Of a DNA stretch of 64,000 bases, positions 1-10,499 are shown in pieces. Each line of letters begins with the position of its first letter. The stretch's first letter is position 1. The stretch lies in the NCBI RefSeq assembly GCF_036373705.1, contig NW_027102772.1, forward strand, positions 1 through 64,000. Direction: 5' to 3'. Source of the DNA: Amia ocellicauda. Taxonomy: Eukaryota; Chordata; Actinopteri; Amiiformes; Amiidae. A program made the position numbers and the translations under genes. The notes under the pieces are model-generated. The model was not told where the DNA came from and ran no database searches. It worked only from the letters and a program-made list of their open reading frames with translations.

Positions 1-111
1 GTCTGGCTAGCAGTGACTGAGTGGTTGACAGACGGCAAGCAACGGAATGTTCATGCTCTGTGATGTCATAGCAGTCAGCTGAGAGAGGCTTGTGATGTCA
101 TCGCTGAGCTG
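1..111 (+). repeat. Repeat F, copy 1
   Basis: About 110 bp beginning GTCTGGCTAGCAGTGACTGA and carrying two GTGATGTCAT motifs. Near-identical copies start at 889 and 34,783 on this strand, and inverted copies lie at 43,208-43,276 (partial) and 45,257-45,366. Every copy sits beside a compound microsatellite and the 3' end of a LINE, so F belongs to a composite repeat. No coding potential or family is recognised. Confidence 0.85.
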
Positions 112-140
112 GCTGGCTGGCTGGCTGGCTGGCTGTGTGT

Positions 141-187
<47 letters not shown>

Positions 188-223
188 TGTTTGTGTTTGT
201 CAGTCTGTCTGTCTGTCTGTCTC

Positions 224-269
<46 letters not shown>

Positions 270-270
270 T
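112..270. repeat. Compound microsatellite (GGCT)n(GT)n(CTGT)n(CT)n
   Basis: Runs of GGCT, GT, CTGT and CT follow one another between F and the LINE-B 3' end. The same order recurs beside the other F copies. Reading frames through it are low-complexity artefacts. Confidence 0.95.
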
Positions 271-775
271 CAATTCAATTCATTTGTATTGTCAAAGCAA
301 TTGGACATACATACATACATACATACATGCTAGAAAATCATTACTATGTTATCTTAAAGGCTAACTAAGCAGAACATATTTCATTATAGAACAGAGTTCA
401 TAGATCTACACATGGTTTTAAGGAACAGGCACGTAGGTCATACCGTTTGACATTGTCTCCAAGGTTCTCATCGTAAATAACAAACAGAAATCAAACTACC
501 TTATGGCCTCCTGACCTTCTAGCTTGACCTTATCTTTCTTAAGTATACAAGAGAGAAAAACAGGTTTGAGAAAATCATTTCTAACTTTCCTTCCATACAA
601 TAATACATACATACATACATACGGAAAATAAATAATAGAATTATGAATCTCAATATAATGTAATGAAGTACAGAAAAAGAAAATGTAATAAAATGTGATC
701 TTTAATACATTCAAATAAAGAAAATAGGTTTACTATTTCCAGATTCCTTTTTGAAATACAATGACATGCATTACA
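271..775 (-). mobile_element. LINE-B 3' end (truncated)
   Basis: On the minus strand this is a non-coding 3' end finishing in a TTGAATTGAAT-type tail at 271. The same 3' end recurs at 6,978, 34,963, 43,103 and 45,202. The copy at 45,655-46,133 shows that this 3'UTR follows a reading frame resembling the C-terminus of LINE-A, so LINE-B is a related Jockey/I-supergroup LINE. The copy has two internal CATA-rich runs (about 306-328 and 603-622). The second is the site where an LTR is inserted in the copy at 34,963, so this copy is an empty site. Confidence 0.75.
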
Positions 776-888
776 AACGAGGCTTAGGTGGGCATTTGGG
801 CATAGGAGTAGGAAGGCCGGTCAGGCAAATTAGCTTGCTAAGATACGCAGCAGCAGCAAGCAGCCCCCCCATCCAGCCAGCCAGCCAG
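776..888 (+). repeat. Segment S of the composite repeat
   Basis: About 110 bp with a CAG-rich stretch and a C7 run, lying between the LINE-B 3'UTR and the next F copy. An inverted copy lies at 45,367-45,480. It completes one composite unit of about 888 bp (F, microsatellite, LINE-B, S). Confidence 0.7.
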
Positions 889-1000
889 TCTGGCTGGCAG
901 TGACTGAGTGGTTGACAGACGGCAAGCAACGGAATGTACGTGCTCTGTGATGTCATAGCAGTCAGCTGAGAGAGGCTCGTGATGTCATGGCTGAGCTGGC
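889..1000 (+). repeat. Repeat F, copy 2
   Basis: Same sequence as 1-111 with a few substitutions. Its neighbouring microsatellite is split by LINE-A: the GGCT/GT/CTGT part lies at about 1,001-1,087 and the CT part plus the LINE-B tail resume at 6,953. Confidence 0.85.
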
Positions 1001-1019
1001 TGGCTGTCTGGCTGGCTGG

Positions 1020-1071
<52 letters not shown>

Positions 1072-1087
1072 GTCTGTCTGTCTGTCA
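1001..1087. repeat. Compound microsatellite, left half of the LINE-A target
   Basis: GGCT, GT and CTGT runs ending in GTCTGTC immediately before the LINE-A 3' tail. In the uninterrupted copy (112-270) a CT run and the LINE-B end follow directly. Here they are found at 6,953-7,036. Confidence 0.85.
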
Positions 1088-1341
1088 ATTCATTTCAATT
1101 CAATTCAAAGGTGCTTTATTGGCATGATCTATCACAATATTGCCAAAGCAGATACAAATGTTCTATCAATCAAGACAAAACATTGCAATACAAGATTCAG
1201 TGGAACAAATATAGTACACATTGAAATAAAATTAAGTAGGATATAAACCATATTTGTTGTTTGTATCAAAATTTGTGTCATGACATCAGAAAAATCACTG
1301 TTTTTATTTTGTTTTGCAAATGGAGTGCCACAGGCTGGTGT

Positions 1342-4300
1342 CTACACACTGTCTCGCAGGCTGTGGCAGGTGGATACATATTGCGCTGCTAAGAAGGCAG
1401 TGCGCTCCTCCTCTCCCAGCAGGACGGGGAGTTTGCAGCAATCGGGGATCATGCTGAACTCAGGGATATGCATTTTTAATATTTTAAAGTATGTCTCCCT
1501 GATTTTTGTGTATTTAGGGCAGGACAGCAGGAAATGCGCCTGTGTTTCGACCTCCCCTAGGTCACACTGGCTGCACAGCCGCTCTTCTCTGGCAACCCAG
1601 AATTTTCTGTAGCGGCCTTTTTCAATGGCGAGGCTGTGGTCACTGAGCCTGTATTTAGTTAGATTTTGTCTCTCTTTTATATTTTGGATTTTTAAGTATT
1701 CAGCCAATGTAATGTTTCTATTCAGGGCCCGGTAGCATTCCAATTTGTTTTGTAATTCTAATTCGTGTCTCTAATCTTTTGTGTATTTGCTTTTCAGGTA
1801 CATGTCAATTTTCCCAATTGTAGTTGTTTTGGTCATTGTGTGTTCGGGCTCTGTGAGCCTCAGAGCCGTGGGGGCGTTTCTGTGTACGTGTAAGATGTTT
1901 TTATTAAATTCTAGGTGGAATATTTCCATGGGGCTTTTGTCCCAATTGCTGTTATTGAGGTTCATGAGGGGACCCCACACTTCGCTCCCATATAGCAGGA
2001 TTGGTTGGATGATGGAGTTTAATATTTTAATCCAAATAGTTATTGGTATTGTTGTTTTCCCAAATTGTGTCTTTATGGCATAAAATGCCCGGCGTGCCTT
2101 GTCTTTTAATGCGTTTATAGCCAGGCTGAAGCTCCCTGACGCACTGATGGTCAGGCCAAGGTAGTTGTATCTGGTGCAGTGCTCTAATCCAGTGCTGCCC
2201 AGAGTGAAGCGGTACCTGTTTCCCTGAGATGGGGCTTTTTTCTGGAAAACCATAACTCTGGTCTTGTCCAGATTGACTGCCAGGGCCCATTTCTGACAGT
2301 ACTGCTCTAGCAGCGCCAGGTTCTGCTGAAGCCCCTGCTCTGTGGGCGACAGCAGCACCAGGTCGTCTGCGTAGAGCAGGAACTTGATCTCTGTGTCATG
2401 GAGAGTTAGGCTGCGGGCGTCAGACTGCTCCAACACTGTGGCCAACTCGATGATGTAGATGTTGAACAGTGTTGGACTCAGACTGCAGCCCTGTCTCACT
2501 CCCCGCCCCTGAGTGAGGAACTCTGTTCTTGAGTTGCCAATTTGAACTCCGCATTTGTTTTTAGAATACATTGATTTAATGATGTCATAAACTTTACCCC
2601 CTACACCACTCTGTAGAAGTTTATAAAATAATCCCTTGTGCCAGATTGAGTCAAATGCCTTTCTAAAGTCTACAAAACAGGCAAATATTTTTCCTTTATT
2701 GTTTTGGGTATATTTATTTATGAGGGTGTGTAGAGTGTAAATATGATCGGTTGTGCGGTGTTTTGGTAGGAAGCCAATCTGACTCTTATTCAGGACACTG
2801 TGCTTGGTAAGGAAGGCCAGTATCTGGGCGTTGATGATACTGCAGAACACCTTCCCCAGGTTACTGCTCACACAGCTGCCCCAGTAGTTATTGGGGTCTA
2901 ATTTGTCTCCACTTTTAAAAATCGGGGTGATCAATCCTTGATTCCCGACCTCAGGGAAACACCCGGCTCTCAGCACCAGGTTAAAGAGTTTGAGCAGAGC
3001 CTCCTGCAGCTGCGGGCTGCTGTGCTTCAGCATCTCAGGGCTGATGCTGTCGGGGCCGCTGACTTTCCTGGGTTTGAGGATTTTGAGTTGATGTTTTAGT
3101 TCCTGTATTGTAAATGGGTTATCTAAGGGATTTTGGTTATTCTTAATGATTTCTTCCAATTTATTTAGGTTTTTTAATATTTTAACCTGTTCTGGCTTTG
3201 GATTGTTTTCAACATTTTGGTAAAGTTTTTCAAAGTGTGTTTTCCAGATTTCTCCATTTTGAATTGGTATTTCATTTTTTGTTTTTGGGGTATTTATTCT
3301 GCCCATATAGTGGTCTTTTTTCTTACTGAGGAGTTGCTTGTAGTGCCGCAGGGCCTGGCAGTAGCTGAGGCGAGCCTCCTGGTTGTCGGGCTCTCTGTGT
3401 TTAGTGTTGGAGAGATGTCTCAGGTGTTTCCTAGAAGTTTCACACTCCTGGTCACACCACTGTTCTTTTTTTCTTTTAGACGATTTCATATTTTGGTTTT
3501 TAATTGTTTTAATGTTTGATTTTAAAGCCAGTCTCTCAAATATTTCATTCAGTGTTTTGGTGGCTGAGTTTATTCCGTTTTGGTTTATTTGATAGTGTGA
3601 GGATTGATATCTGTCTAACATGTTTTCAATCTCATCACTATTCAGGGCTCTTGTGTAGTTCTCTGTGCTGGGCTCTGACCATCTCTAACTGGGTGGCAGG
3701 GAGACCAGTTTTGTGGGAAGTTTGGCTCTGACTTGTGGCTGCGCTGATCTTTTTAGGTAAAGTGTTATTTGGCTGTGGTCTGATAGTGGAGATTGTTGTC
3801 TGACTACAAACGCATTGTTGGCTTGTGGGTCCAGGTCAGTTATGGCGTAGTCCACCACACTGCTGCCCAGAGCCGAGCAGTATGTGAATCTCCCCAGAGA
3901 GTACCCCCTGGTCCTGCCATTGATGATATATAGACCCAGGCTTTTACATAGGCGCACTACCTGCTTCCTGCTCTTGTTTACCACGCTGTCGTGGCTGTGT
4001 CAGTGTGGAGGTGTGTGTGTGGCACAGCGGGGAGTCTCCGAACAGGTGTGTGTTCCCCTCTGTATTGATGTAGTCCATCTCTCTGCCAGTCCTGGCATTG
4101 AGATCGCCACACAGCAGTACAGAGCCCAGGGTCTGGAAGTGGCAGATTTCGTTTTGAAGCTCATGAAAGCCTTCCTCATTATAGTAGGGGGAGTCTGCGG
4201 GTGGCATATAAATTGCACATAGGTATATATCTGTGTTATTTTGTAGGGTGTCTTTTCTGATTTTCATCCACAGGTGTGTGTCTCCTCTCTGTACTGGGCA

Positions 4301-4575
4301 TAGGGCTGCTCGGAGCTCCTCCCTGTACCACACGATAATCCCCCACGAGGCCCTGCCACACCTGACTTTGGGTTTTTTATAGGAGGGCACAATCAGCTCC
4401 CTGTATCCATTGTATCCATCCAGTGTATAGACATATCTGCACAGCACCAAGTCTCTACAAGAATGAAAACATCTGAACTATTTACAGTGTTGATCAGTTC
4501 AGGGCCTGTGCTCTTCATTCCAAAAGTTGAGGAGCGTAAACCCTGCATATTCCAACTGCTTATTTTAAAGGACAT
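1342..4575 (-). pseudogene. LINE-A ORF2 (APE endonuclease, reverse transcriptase, CCHC)
   Basis: This frame starts with SSWNMQGLRSS at 4,575 (endonuclease block I). It runs through ETWC, CGDLNART and a SDHSQI block near 3,800 to an RT with FVDFRKAFD, GVRQGCSLSPTLFN and YADDLVLLS (about 2,360-2,750). It ends in a Cx2Cx9Hx4C motif (CSQC...HFLLSC) near 1,560. The frame changes near 4,450 and near 3,965, and there are in-frame stops near 3,687 and at 1,771-1,773. The stretch between RT and CCHC is shorter than I remember for related fish LINEs, so an internal deletion is likely. The protein would nick the target and copy the RNA in place. It is not functional as it stands. Confidence 0.85.
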
Positions 4576-4786
4576 GTTAATATATTTTATTATACTTGTC
4601 TCTTCTACATAAGAAAGTTTAATTTGTGGTCTACAACTGATATTATATTACTATTAATAATTATATATGGATATACATAATAATCACACAAAGATTTTAT
4701 CTTTGCATCAAAATATCAGAATAATTAAATCACATTTTTTCTTACTCTCCATCTCCACAACCATATATATGTGTGTTGAGGCTCAG

Positions 4787-6661
4787 TTAACTCAGCAGTG
4801 TGGTACAGATGACACTGAGGAGTTGCCTTATCTGGGCCAGCTGGGCAGCATCGGGCCTCCAGGCTCTGGAAGCCGCTGCTGCGTGGCTGTGTGGCTGTGC
4901 TGGTCCCCGGCTGTCCGCTCTGCTGTGCTGGACGGGCCCTCTGGGGATGGGGGGGTGGGGAATGGGGCCGCGGGGTCTCAGGGGCTGGGGCTGGGGTGGA
5001 GCCGGTGGCTGGGGATGTGGCCGGGGGCTGGGGGGGTTGCTCCTGGTCTCGAGGTGGGGGTGTGTGGGGTTTCGGCCCAGGGTTGTGTCCTTGAGGACCT
5101 TTGAGATGATCCTCACACCCGTCTTGTTGAGGTGGACGTGGTCATACAGGTGATGTGGCTGGATGTCTCAGTGGTGTGCCAGGTGGACGTTGGGGAGGAG
5201 GGCACATCTTCGGGACACTTCTGCGTTGATGGCCTGGATGATGTGCAGGGGCACGTCTGTGCGGGGCAGCAGTGTGGAGATGGAAATTTTGGCAGTTGGG
5301 AATTCCTCTGTGGCTTTCGTTGCTACCTGTCTCAGGGCTGAGGCCACATCGCCCCTGCGGGCACTCAGGTCGTTAGTGCCGGTGTGGATGAGGATGTGTT
5401 TGACTTGGCAAAGCCTCCTCTTGGAGAGCAGCTCCAGGGCTCTCTGTGCTGTGGAGCACCAAAGCTTTTTCACTTTTCGCCCAGGGAAGAGGCGCCTCTC
5501 AACCAGGAACTTCCCATTGGATTCGCTCAGAATGACCACCTCTGCGTTGACCTGCCACTCCGGGTTTGCGTCGGGAGTGGTGGGGGCAGCGGGTGTGTTT
5601 TGGGGGAGTGGCGTTTCAGGGGGTTGTGTATTAGTGGCAGGTCTGGTGATAGTGGGTGTGTCAGGAGTGGTGGGGAGTGTGGGTGGATCAGTGGGTGCGT
5701 CAGGGGTTGGAGGTGTTGTGGGGTCAGTGCAGTGCAGTCTCTGTGCTCCAGTGATGTGTAGCTCCTCTCTTAGCTCCTCCAGCTGGCTCTGCAGGCTCCT
5801 TAGCTGGCTGTGCTGGGGTGTCCTGGTCAGCTCCTCCCTCGCTCTGCGCAGCTCCGTCCTCAGGGTTTGGCTCTGCTCCTCCAGGTCTCTCACTGCTGCT
5901 CTCAGCTCATGGATCTCAGCCTTGTGCTGCATCTTTAGTCTGTGCATCTCATCCCGGAGCTGATCGCACAAGGAGGTCTGGGCCAGGGTGCTCAAGGTCT
6001 GCTCCCTGAACTCCGCAAACTCCAGCTCCAGCACTGATAGGCATTCCTTTAGTGTTTTAATGTTGCTGGAGAGTTTTGGGGAGACAGGGGGGCAGTCTGT
6101 GGGAGATGGGGCACTGTCTGGCTCCGTGTGGCTGGGGGCAGACTGCAGGGTGGCCGGCTCTGGCTCTTGTTTCTCTACCTCAGTCTGCTGCTTTGAGGTG
6201 TGGAAGCCGAGAGCTAATTGGTCCAGGCTGCTCTCGCTGCCCTGCACCATGATGGTCCCGTTGTGGTATACATTAAAAGTGAGCATCACACTGTCTGTGT
6301 CTTTCTCTACCAGCACTGAGATCTGCCTGCCTCTGCTAATGCCCCTCTTGTTGTTATTGGGGTATGTCTGGCACAGGGTTTTGTGAAAGGCGGTGTAGAA
6401 CAGTAGATTGTTCTTGACCCTGTTTTCTCCATTACCGGTGTAGTCTAGGATGAGGGTCTCAGGAGATGCTCTCATCACAGCTTGTTTGTAGTCCTTCTTA
6501 GCCTGTGCAGAGCGAATGTCTTCAGGGTATCGGATTTCAAAAGGCAGCTCTGCAGTCAGACTGCTGTTCGATAGATTTCTATCAGTCTCAGTGGCAGTTG
6601 GGCTCTCTCCTACTGTCACTCTATTCAAATCGGAGCTCTGCATTTTCATTGGCTGAGTCAA
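4787..6661 (-). pseudogene. LINE-A ORF1 (coiled coil plus SGNH hydrolase), one in-frame stop
   Basis: About 624 codons from an ATG at 6,661, interrupted by one TGA at 5,168-5,170. The reading frame continues unchanged to 4,787. Residues about 200-290 are heptad-rich and predicted coiled coil (LKECLSVLELEFAEFREQTL). Residues about 370-530 resemble the SGNH/GDSL esterase domain of fish LINE ORF1 proteins: a VVILSESNGKFL block, an HTGTNDLS block, and, after the stop, DHVHLN, which would supply the Asp-His pair. The nucleophile-like serine lies in the first block. The C-terminal tail after about residue 540 is Pro-rich. The product is expected to bind LINE RNA. The stop could be a CGA to TGA change, which is inference. 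Confidence 0.8.
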
Positions 6662-6951
6662 CTACTGAGAATGCTTATTTATTTTATTAATACATATTTT
6701 TTTGTTTAATTATTTGTCTCTTACCTCCAATTCTTGTCTTCAGCTTTTCTTTTCTGACTTTTCTTCCTGAACTGTCTCTCTGCTTTCTTCTTTTTGTGTT
6801 TCTCTTAAAATTATTATTTTTTGAATACTTTTTCTTCTGAATTTCTATTCCATGTCTTCTGTGTATGTTTATAGTGCTATATATTCATTTGTAAATCACA
6901 AATTAAATCCGCTTATGTATAAAAACAAATGTTTTTTAGGAGCTCATATTC

Positions 6952-6952
<1 letters not shown>

Positions 6953-6977
<25 letters not shown>
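6953..6977. repeat. CT microsatellite, right half of the LINE-A target
   Basis: A (CT)n run between the LINE-A 5' end and a LINE-B 3' end. Together with 1,001-1,087 it reconstitutes the microsatellite seen uninterrupted at 112-270. Confidence 0.8.
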
Positions 6978-6984
<7 letters not shown>

Positions 6985-7036
6985 TTTCATTTGTATTGTC
7001 AAAGCAATTGGACATACATAAACATACATACATATA
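6978..7036 (-). mobile_element. LINE-B 3' end fragment
   Basis: Sixty bases matching the LINE-B 3' end at 271, reaching its CATA run. The run is cut at a TA dinucleotide (7,035-7,036) by the Incomer-like transposon. Confidence 0.75.
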
Positions 7037-8174
7037 CACTCACCTAAAGGATTATTAGGAACACCTGTTCAATTTCTCATTAATGCAATTATCTAATCAA
7101 CCAATCACATGGCAGTTGCTTCAATGCATTTAGGGGTGTGGTCCTGGTCAAGACAATCTCCTGAACTCCAAACTGAATGTCTGAATGGGAATGAAAGGTG
7201 ATTTAAGCAATTTTGAGCGTGGCATGGTTGTTGGTGCCAGACGGGCCGGTCTGAGTATTTCACAATCTGCTCAGTTACTGGGATTTTCACGCACAACCAT
7301 TTCTAGGGTTTACAAAGAATGGTGTGAAAAGGGAAAAACATCCAGTATGCGGCAGTCCTGTGGGCGAAAATGCCTTGTTGATGCTAGAGGTCAGAGGAGA
7401 ATGGGCCGACTGATTCAAGCTGATAGAAGAGCAACTTTGACTGAAATAACCACTCGTTACAACCGAGGTATGCAGCAAAGCATTTGTGAAGCCACAACAC
7501 GTACAACCTTGAGGCGGATGGGCTACAACAGCAGAAGACCCCACCGGGTACCACTCATCTCCACTACAAATAGGAAAAAGAGGTGAGACATTCAGATGGT
7601 AGAGTCAGAATTTGGCGTAAACAGAATGAGAACATGGATCCATCATGTCTTGTTACCACTGTGCAGGCTGGTGGTGGTGGTGTAATGGTGTGGGGGATGT
7701 CTTCTTGGCACACTTTAGGCCCCTTAGTGCCAATTGGGCATCGTTTAAATGCTACGGCCTACCTGAGCATTGTTTCTGACCATGTCCATCCCTTTTTGAC
7801 CACCATGTACCCATCCTCTGATGGCTACTTCCAGCAGGATAATGCACCATGTCACAAAGGTCGAATCATTTCAAATTGGTTTCTTGAACATGACAATGAG
7901 TTCACTGTACTAAACTGGCCCCCACAGTCACCAGATCTCAACCCAATAGAGCATCTTTGGGATGTGGTGGAACGGGAGCTTCGTGCCCTGGATGTGCATC
8001 CCACAAATCTCCATCAACTGCAAGATGCTATCCTATCAATATGGGCCAACATTTCTAAAGAATGCTTTCAGCACCTTGTTGAATCAATGCCATGTAGAAT
8101 TAAAGCAGTTCTGAAGGCGAAAGAGGGTCAAACACAGTATTAGTATGGTGTTCCTAATAATCCTTTAGGTGAGT
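7037..8174 (+). mobile_element. Incomer-like (DD36E) Tc1/mariner transposon, internally deleted
   Basis: Terminal inverted repeats of about 28 bp: the left starts CACTCACCTAAAGGATTATT (7,037) and the right ends in its complement (about 8,147-8,174). The left end abuts a TA. The right end runs straight into 5S spacer without a TA, so the right target duplication is missing. The transposase has 36 residues between the second Asp and the Glu, which matches the Incomer family as I know it. The element is plus-oriented. Confidence 0.85.
7185..8143 (+). pseudogene. Incomer-like transposase, broken
   Basis: The N-terminal part (7,185-7,584) carries paired helix-turn-helix DNA-binding sequence (LGFSRTTISRVYKEW, then a second HTH around YNRGMQQSICEATTRTTLRR). 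The C-terminal part (7,583-8,143) carries the catalytic QQDNAPCH Asp and PDLNPIEHLWD Glu, spaced 36 residues apart. The join falls near NRKKR. The stretch that should hold the first catalytic Asp (usually a DES-like motif) is deleted and the frame changes there, so no active enzyme can be made. Confidence 0.85.
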
Positions 8175-8369
8175 TCATCGTAGCTCTTAATACTCTCTTT
8201 CTGTCTGGAGGAGATATAATTGAAGTATTGTACACATACCCGGCTACTTTCAACACCCTTTGCTGCACTGATATTTTTCCCTCCATTTTTCTTTTTTCTT
8301 TTTTATTTTGCTGGAAGTTCCGTCAATAACCTCCAGCCTTTAAGAGACATCATGCAGCCAGGCCTCTTG
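8175..8369 (+). repeat. Partial 5S spacer at the left array edge
   Basis: Starts TTCATCGTAGCTC directly after the transposon TIR. Complete spacers have GGGTAACTTCATCG here, so the first about 20 bp of spacer and the preceding 5S gene are missing. Confidence 0.9.
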
Positions 8370-8487
8370 GCTTGAGGCCACACCGGCCTGAACGCGCCCG
8401 ATCTCGTCAGATCTCGGAAGCAAAACGGGGCAGGTCCTGGTCAGTACTTGGATGGGTGACCTCCTGGAAATACCAGGTGCTGCTAGC
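8370..8487 (+). rRNA. 5S rRNA copy 1
   Basis: First copy of the array. It has several private changes: GCTTGAGG start, CCGGCCTG, AAGCAAAACGG, GGTGACC and a GCTAGC end that weakens the terminal stem. Followed by T6. Edge copy, probably degenerate. Confidence 0.8.
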
Positions 8488-8705
8488 TTTTTTGTCTCCT
8501 GGGTAACTTCATCGTAGCTCTTAATACTCTCTTTCTGTCTGGAGGAGATATAATTGAAGTATTGTACACGTACCCGGCTACTTTCAACACCCTTTGCTGC
8601 ACTGATATTTTTCCATCCATTTTTCTTTTTTTTCTTTTTTTTTTTGCTGGAAGTTCCGTCAATACCCACCAACCTTTAAGAGACATCATGCAGCCAGGCC
8701 TCTCG

Positions 8706-8823
8706 GCTTCCGGCCACACCGTCCTGAATGCGCCAGATCTCGTCAGATCTCGGAAGTTAAACGGGGCAGGGCCTGGTCAGTACTTGGATGGGAGACCTCC
8801 GAGAAATACCAGGTGCTGCAAGC
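8706..8823 (+). rRNA. 5S rRNA copy 2
   Basis: GCTTCCGG start, GCGCCAGATC and CTCCGAGAAA differ from the array consensus. T5 terminator. Confidence 0.82.
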
Positions 8824-9036
8824 TTTTTACGTCTCCTGGGTAACTTCATCGTAGCTCTTAATACTCTCTTTATGTCTCCAGGAGATATAATTGAAGAATT
8901 GTACACGTACCCGGCTACCTTCAACACGCTTTGCTGCACTGATATTTTTCCCTCCATTTTTCTTTTTTTTTTTTTTGCTGGAAGTTCCGTCAATACCCGC
9001 CAACCTTTAAGAGACATCATGCAGCCAGGCCTCTCG

Positions 9037-9154
9037 GCTTGCGGACACAAAGTCCTGAACGCGCCCGATCTCGTCAGATCTCGGAAACTAAACGGGGCAG
9101 GGCCTGGTCAGTACTTCGATGGGAGATCTCCTGGAAATACCAGGTGCTGCCAGC
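9037..9154 (+). rRNA. 5S rRNA copy 3
   Basis: GCGGACACAAAG, GGAAACTAAA, CTTCGATGGG and a GCCAGC end. Edge copy with several private changes. Confidence 0.8.
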
Positions 9155-9374
9155 TTTTTACGTCTCCTGGGGAACTTCATCGTAGCTCTTAATACTCTCT
9201 TTCTGTCTGGAGAAGACATAATTGAAGAATTGTACACGTACCCGGCTACTTTCAACACCCTTTCCTGCACTGATATTTTTCCCTCCATTTTTCTATATAT
9301 TTTTTTTTTTTTTTGCTGGAAATTCCGTCAATACCCGCCAGCCTTTAAGAGACATCATGCAGCCAGGCATCTCG

Positions 9375-9492
9375 GCTTGCGGCCACACCATCCTGAACGC
9401 GCCCGATCTCGTCAGATCTCGGAAGCTAAACGGGGCAGGACCTGGTCAGTACATGAATGTGAGACCTCCTGGAAATACCTGGTGCTGCAAGC
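9375..9492 (+). rRNA. 5S rRNA copy 4
   Basis: Belongs to the class with C-box TACATGAATGTGAGACC and CCTGG in place of CCAGG near the 3' end (one mismatch in that stem). T4 terminator. Confidence 0.85.
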
Positions 9493-9708
9493 TTTTACGT
9501 CTCCTGGGTAACTTTATCGTAGCTCTTAATACTCTCTATCTGTCTGGAGGAGATATAATTGAAGTATTGTACACGTACCCAGCTACTGTCAACACCATTT
9601 GCTGCACTGATATTTTTCCATCCATTTTTCTTTTTTTTTTTTTTTTTTGCTGGAAGTTCCGTCAATACCCGCCAACCTTTAAGAGACATCATGCAGCCAG
9701 GCCTCTTG

Positions 9709-9826
9709 GCTTGCGGCCACACCGTCCTGAATGCGCCCGATCTCGTCAGATCTCGGAAGCTAAATGGGGCAGGGCCTGGTCAGTACTTGGATGGGAGACC
9801 TCCTAGAAATACCAGGTGCTGCAAGC
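9709..9826 (+). rRNA. 5S rRNA copy 5
   Basis: Close to consensus, with GCTAAATGGG and CTCCTAGAAA. First member of a 3-unit block repeated at +1,001 bp. Confidence 0.88.
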
Positions 9827-10037
9827 TTTTTACGTCTCCTGGGTAACTTCATCGTAGCTCTTAATACTCTCTTTCTGTCTCCAGGAGATATAATTGAAGA
9901 ATTGTACACGTACCCGGCTACTTTCAACACCCTTTGCTGCACTGGTATATTTCCCTCTATTTTTCTTTTTTTTTTTTGGTGGCAGTTCCGTCAATACCCG
10001 CCAGCCTTTAAGAGACATCATGCAGCCAGGCATCTCG

Positions 10038-10155
10038 GCTTGCGGCCACACCATCCTGAACGCGCCCGATCTCGTCAGATCTCGGAAGCTAAACGGGGCA
10101 GGACCTGGTCAGTACATGAAAGTGAGACCTCCTGGAAATACCTAGTGCTGCAAGC
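10038..10155 (+). rRNA. 5S rRNA copy 6
   Basis: C-box TACATGAAAGTGAGACC and CCTAGTGCTG near the end; matches copy 9. Confidence 0.85.
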
Positions 10156-10381
10156 TTTTACGTCTCCTGGGTAACTTTATCGTAGCTCTCAATACTCTCT
10201 CTCTGTCTGGAGGAGATATAATTGAAGTATTGTACACGTATCCAGCTACTGTCAACACCCTTTGCTGCACTGATATTTTTCCATCCATTTTTCTTTTTTC
10301 TTTTTTTCTTTTTTTTTTTTTGCTGGAAGTTCCGTCAATACCCGCCAACCTTTAAGAGACATCATGCAGCCAGGCCTTTCG

Positions 10382-10499
10382 GCTTGTGGCCACACCGTCC
10401 TGAATGCGCCCGATCTCGTCAGATCTCGGAAGCTAAACGGGGCAGGGCCTTGTCAGTACTTGGATGGGAGACCTCCTAGAAATACCAGGTGCTGCAAGC
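10382..10499 (+). rRNA. 5S rRNA copy 7
   Basis: GCTTGTGG class; GCCTTGTCAG is a private change. Matches copy 10 at +1,000 bp. Confidence 0.87.

Larger units (their letters stand above)
1088..6950 (-). mobile_element. LINE-A: near-full-length non-LTR retrotransposon, Jockey/I supergroup
   Basis: About 5.9 kb on the minus strand: 5'UTR (6,662-6,950), ORF1 with coiled coil and SGNH esterase-like domain, ORF2 with APE endonuclease, reverse transcriptase and a C-terminal CCHC motif, then a 3'UTR ending in an (ATTGA)n tail at 1,088. The order and the long 5'UTR fit a Jockey/I- or CR1/L2-type fish LINE; I lean to the I/Nimb side but cannot fix the clade. It carries at least three in-frame stops and two frame changes, so it is inactive. 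Near-full length and long open stretches suggest moderate age. It lies inside a microsatellite. Confidence 0.85.

Noticed and set aside
92-1090. Reading frames made of Cys/Val or Ser/Leu runs at the left edge (also 42,900-43,200 and 60,160-60,620)
   Set aside because: Translations of GT, CT, CTGT and GTGCAGT microsatellites; no gene support.
4667-6010. Long plus-strand frames opposite LINE-A ORF1
   Set aside because: Antisense shadows of a GC-rich coding strand; no domain, and the minus strand carries recognisable motifs.
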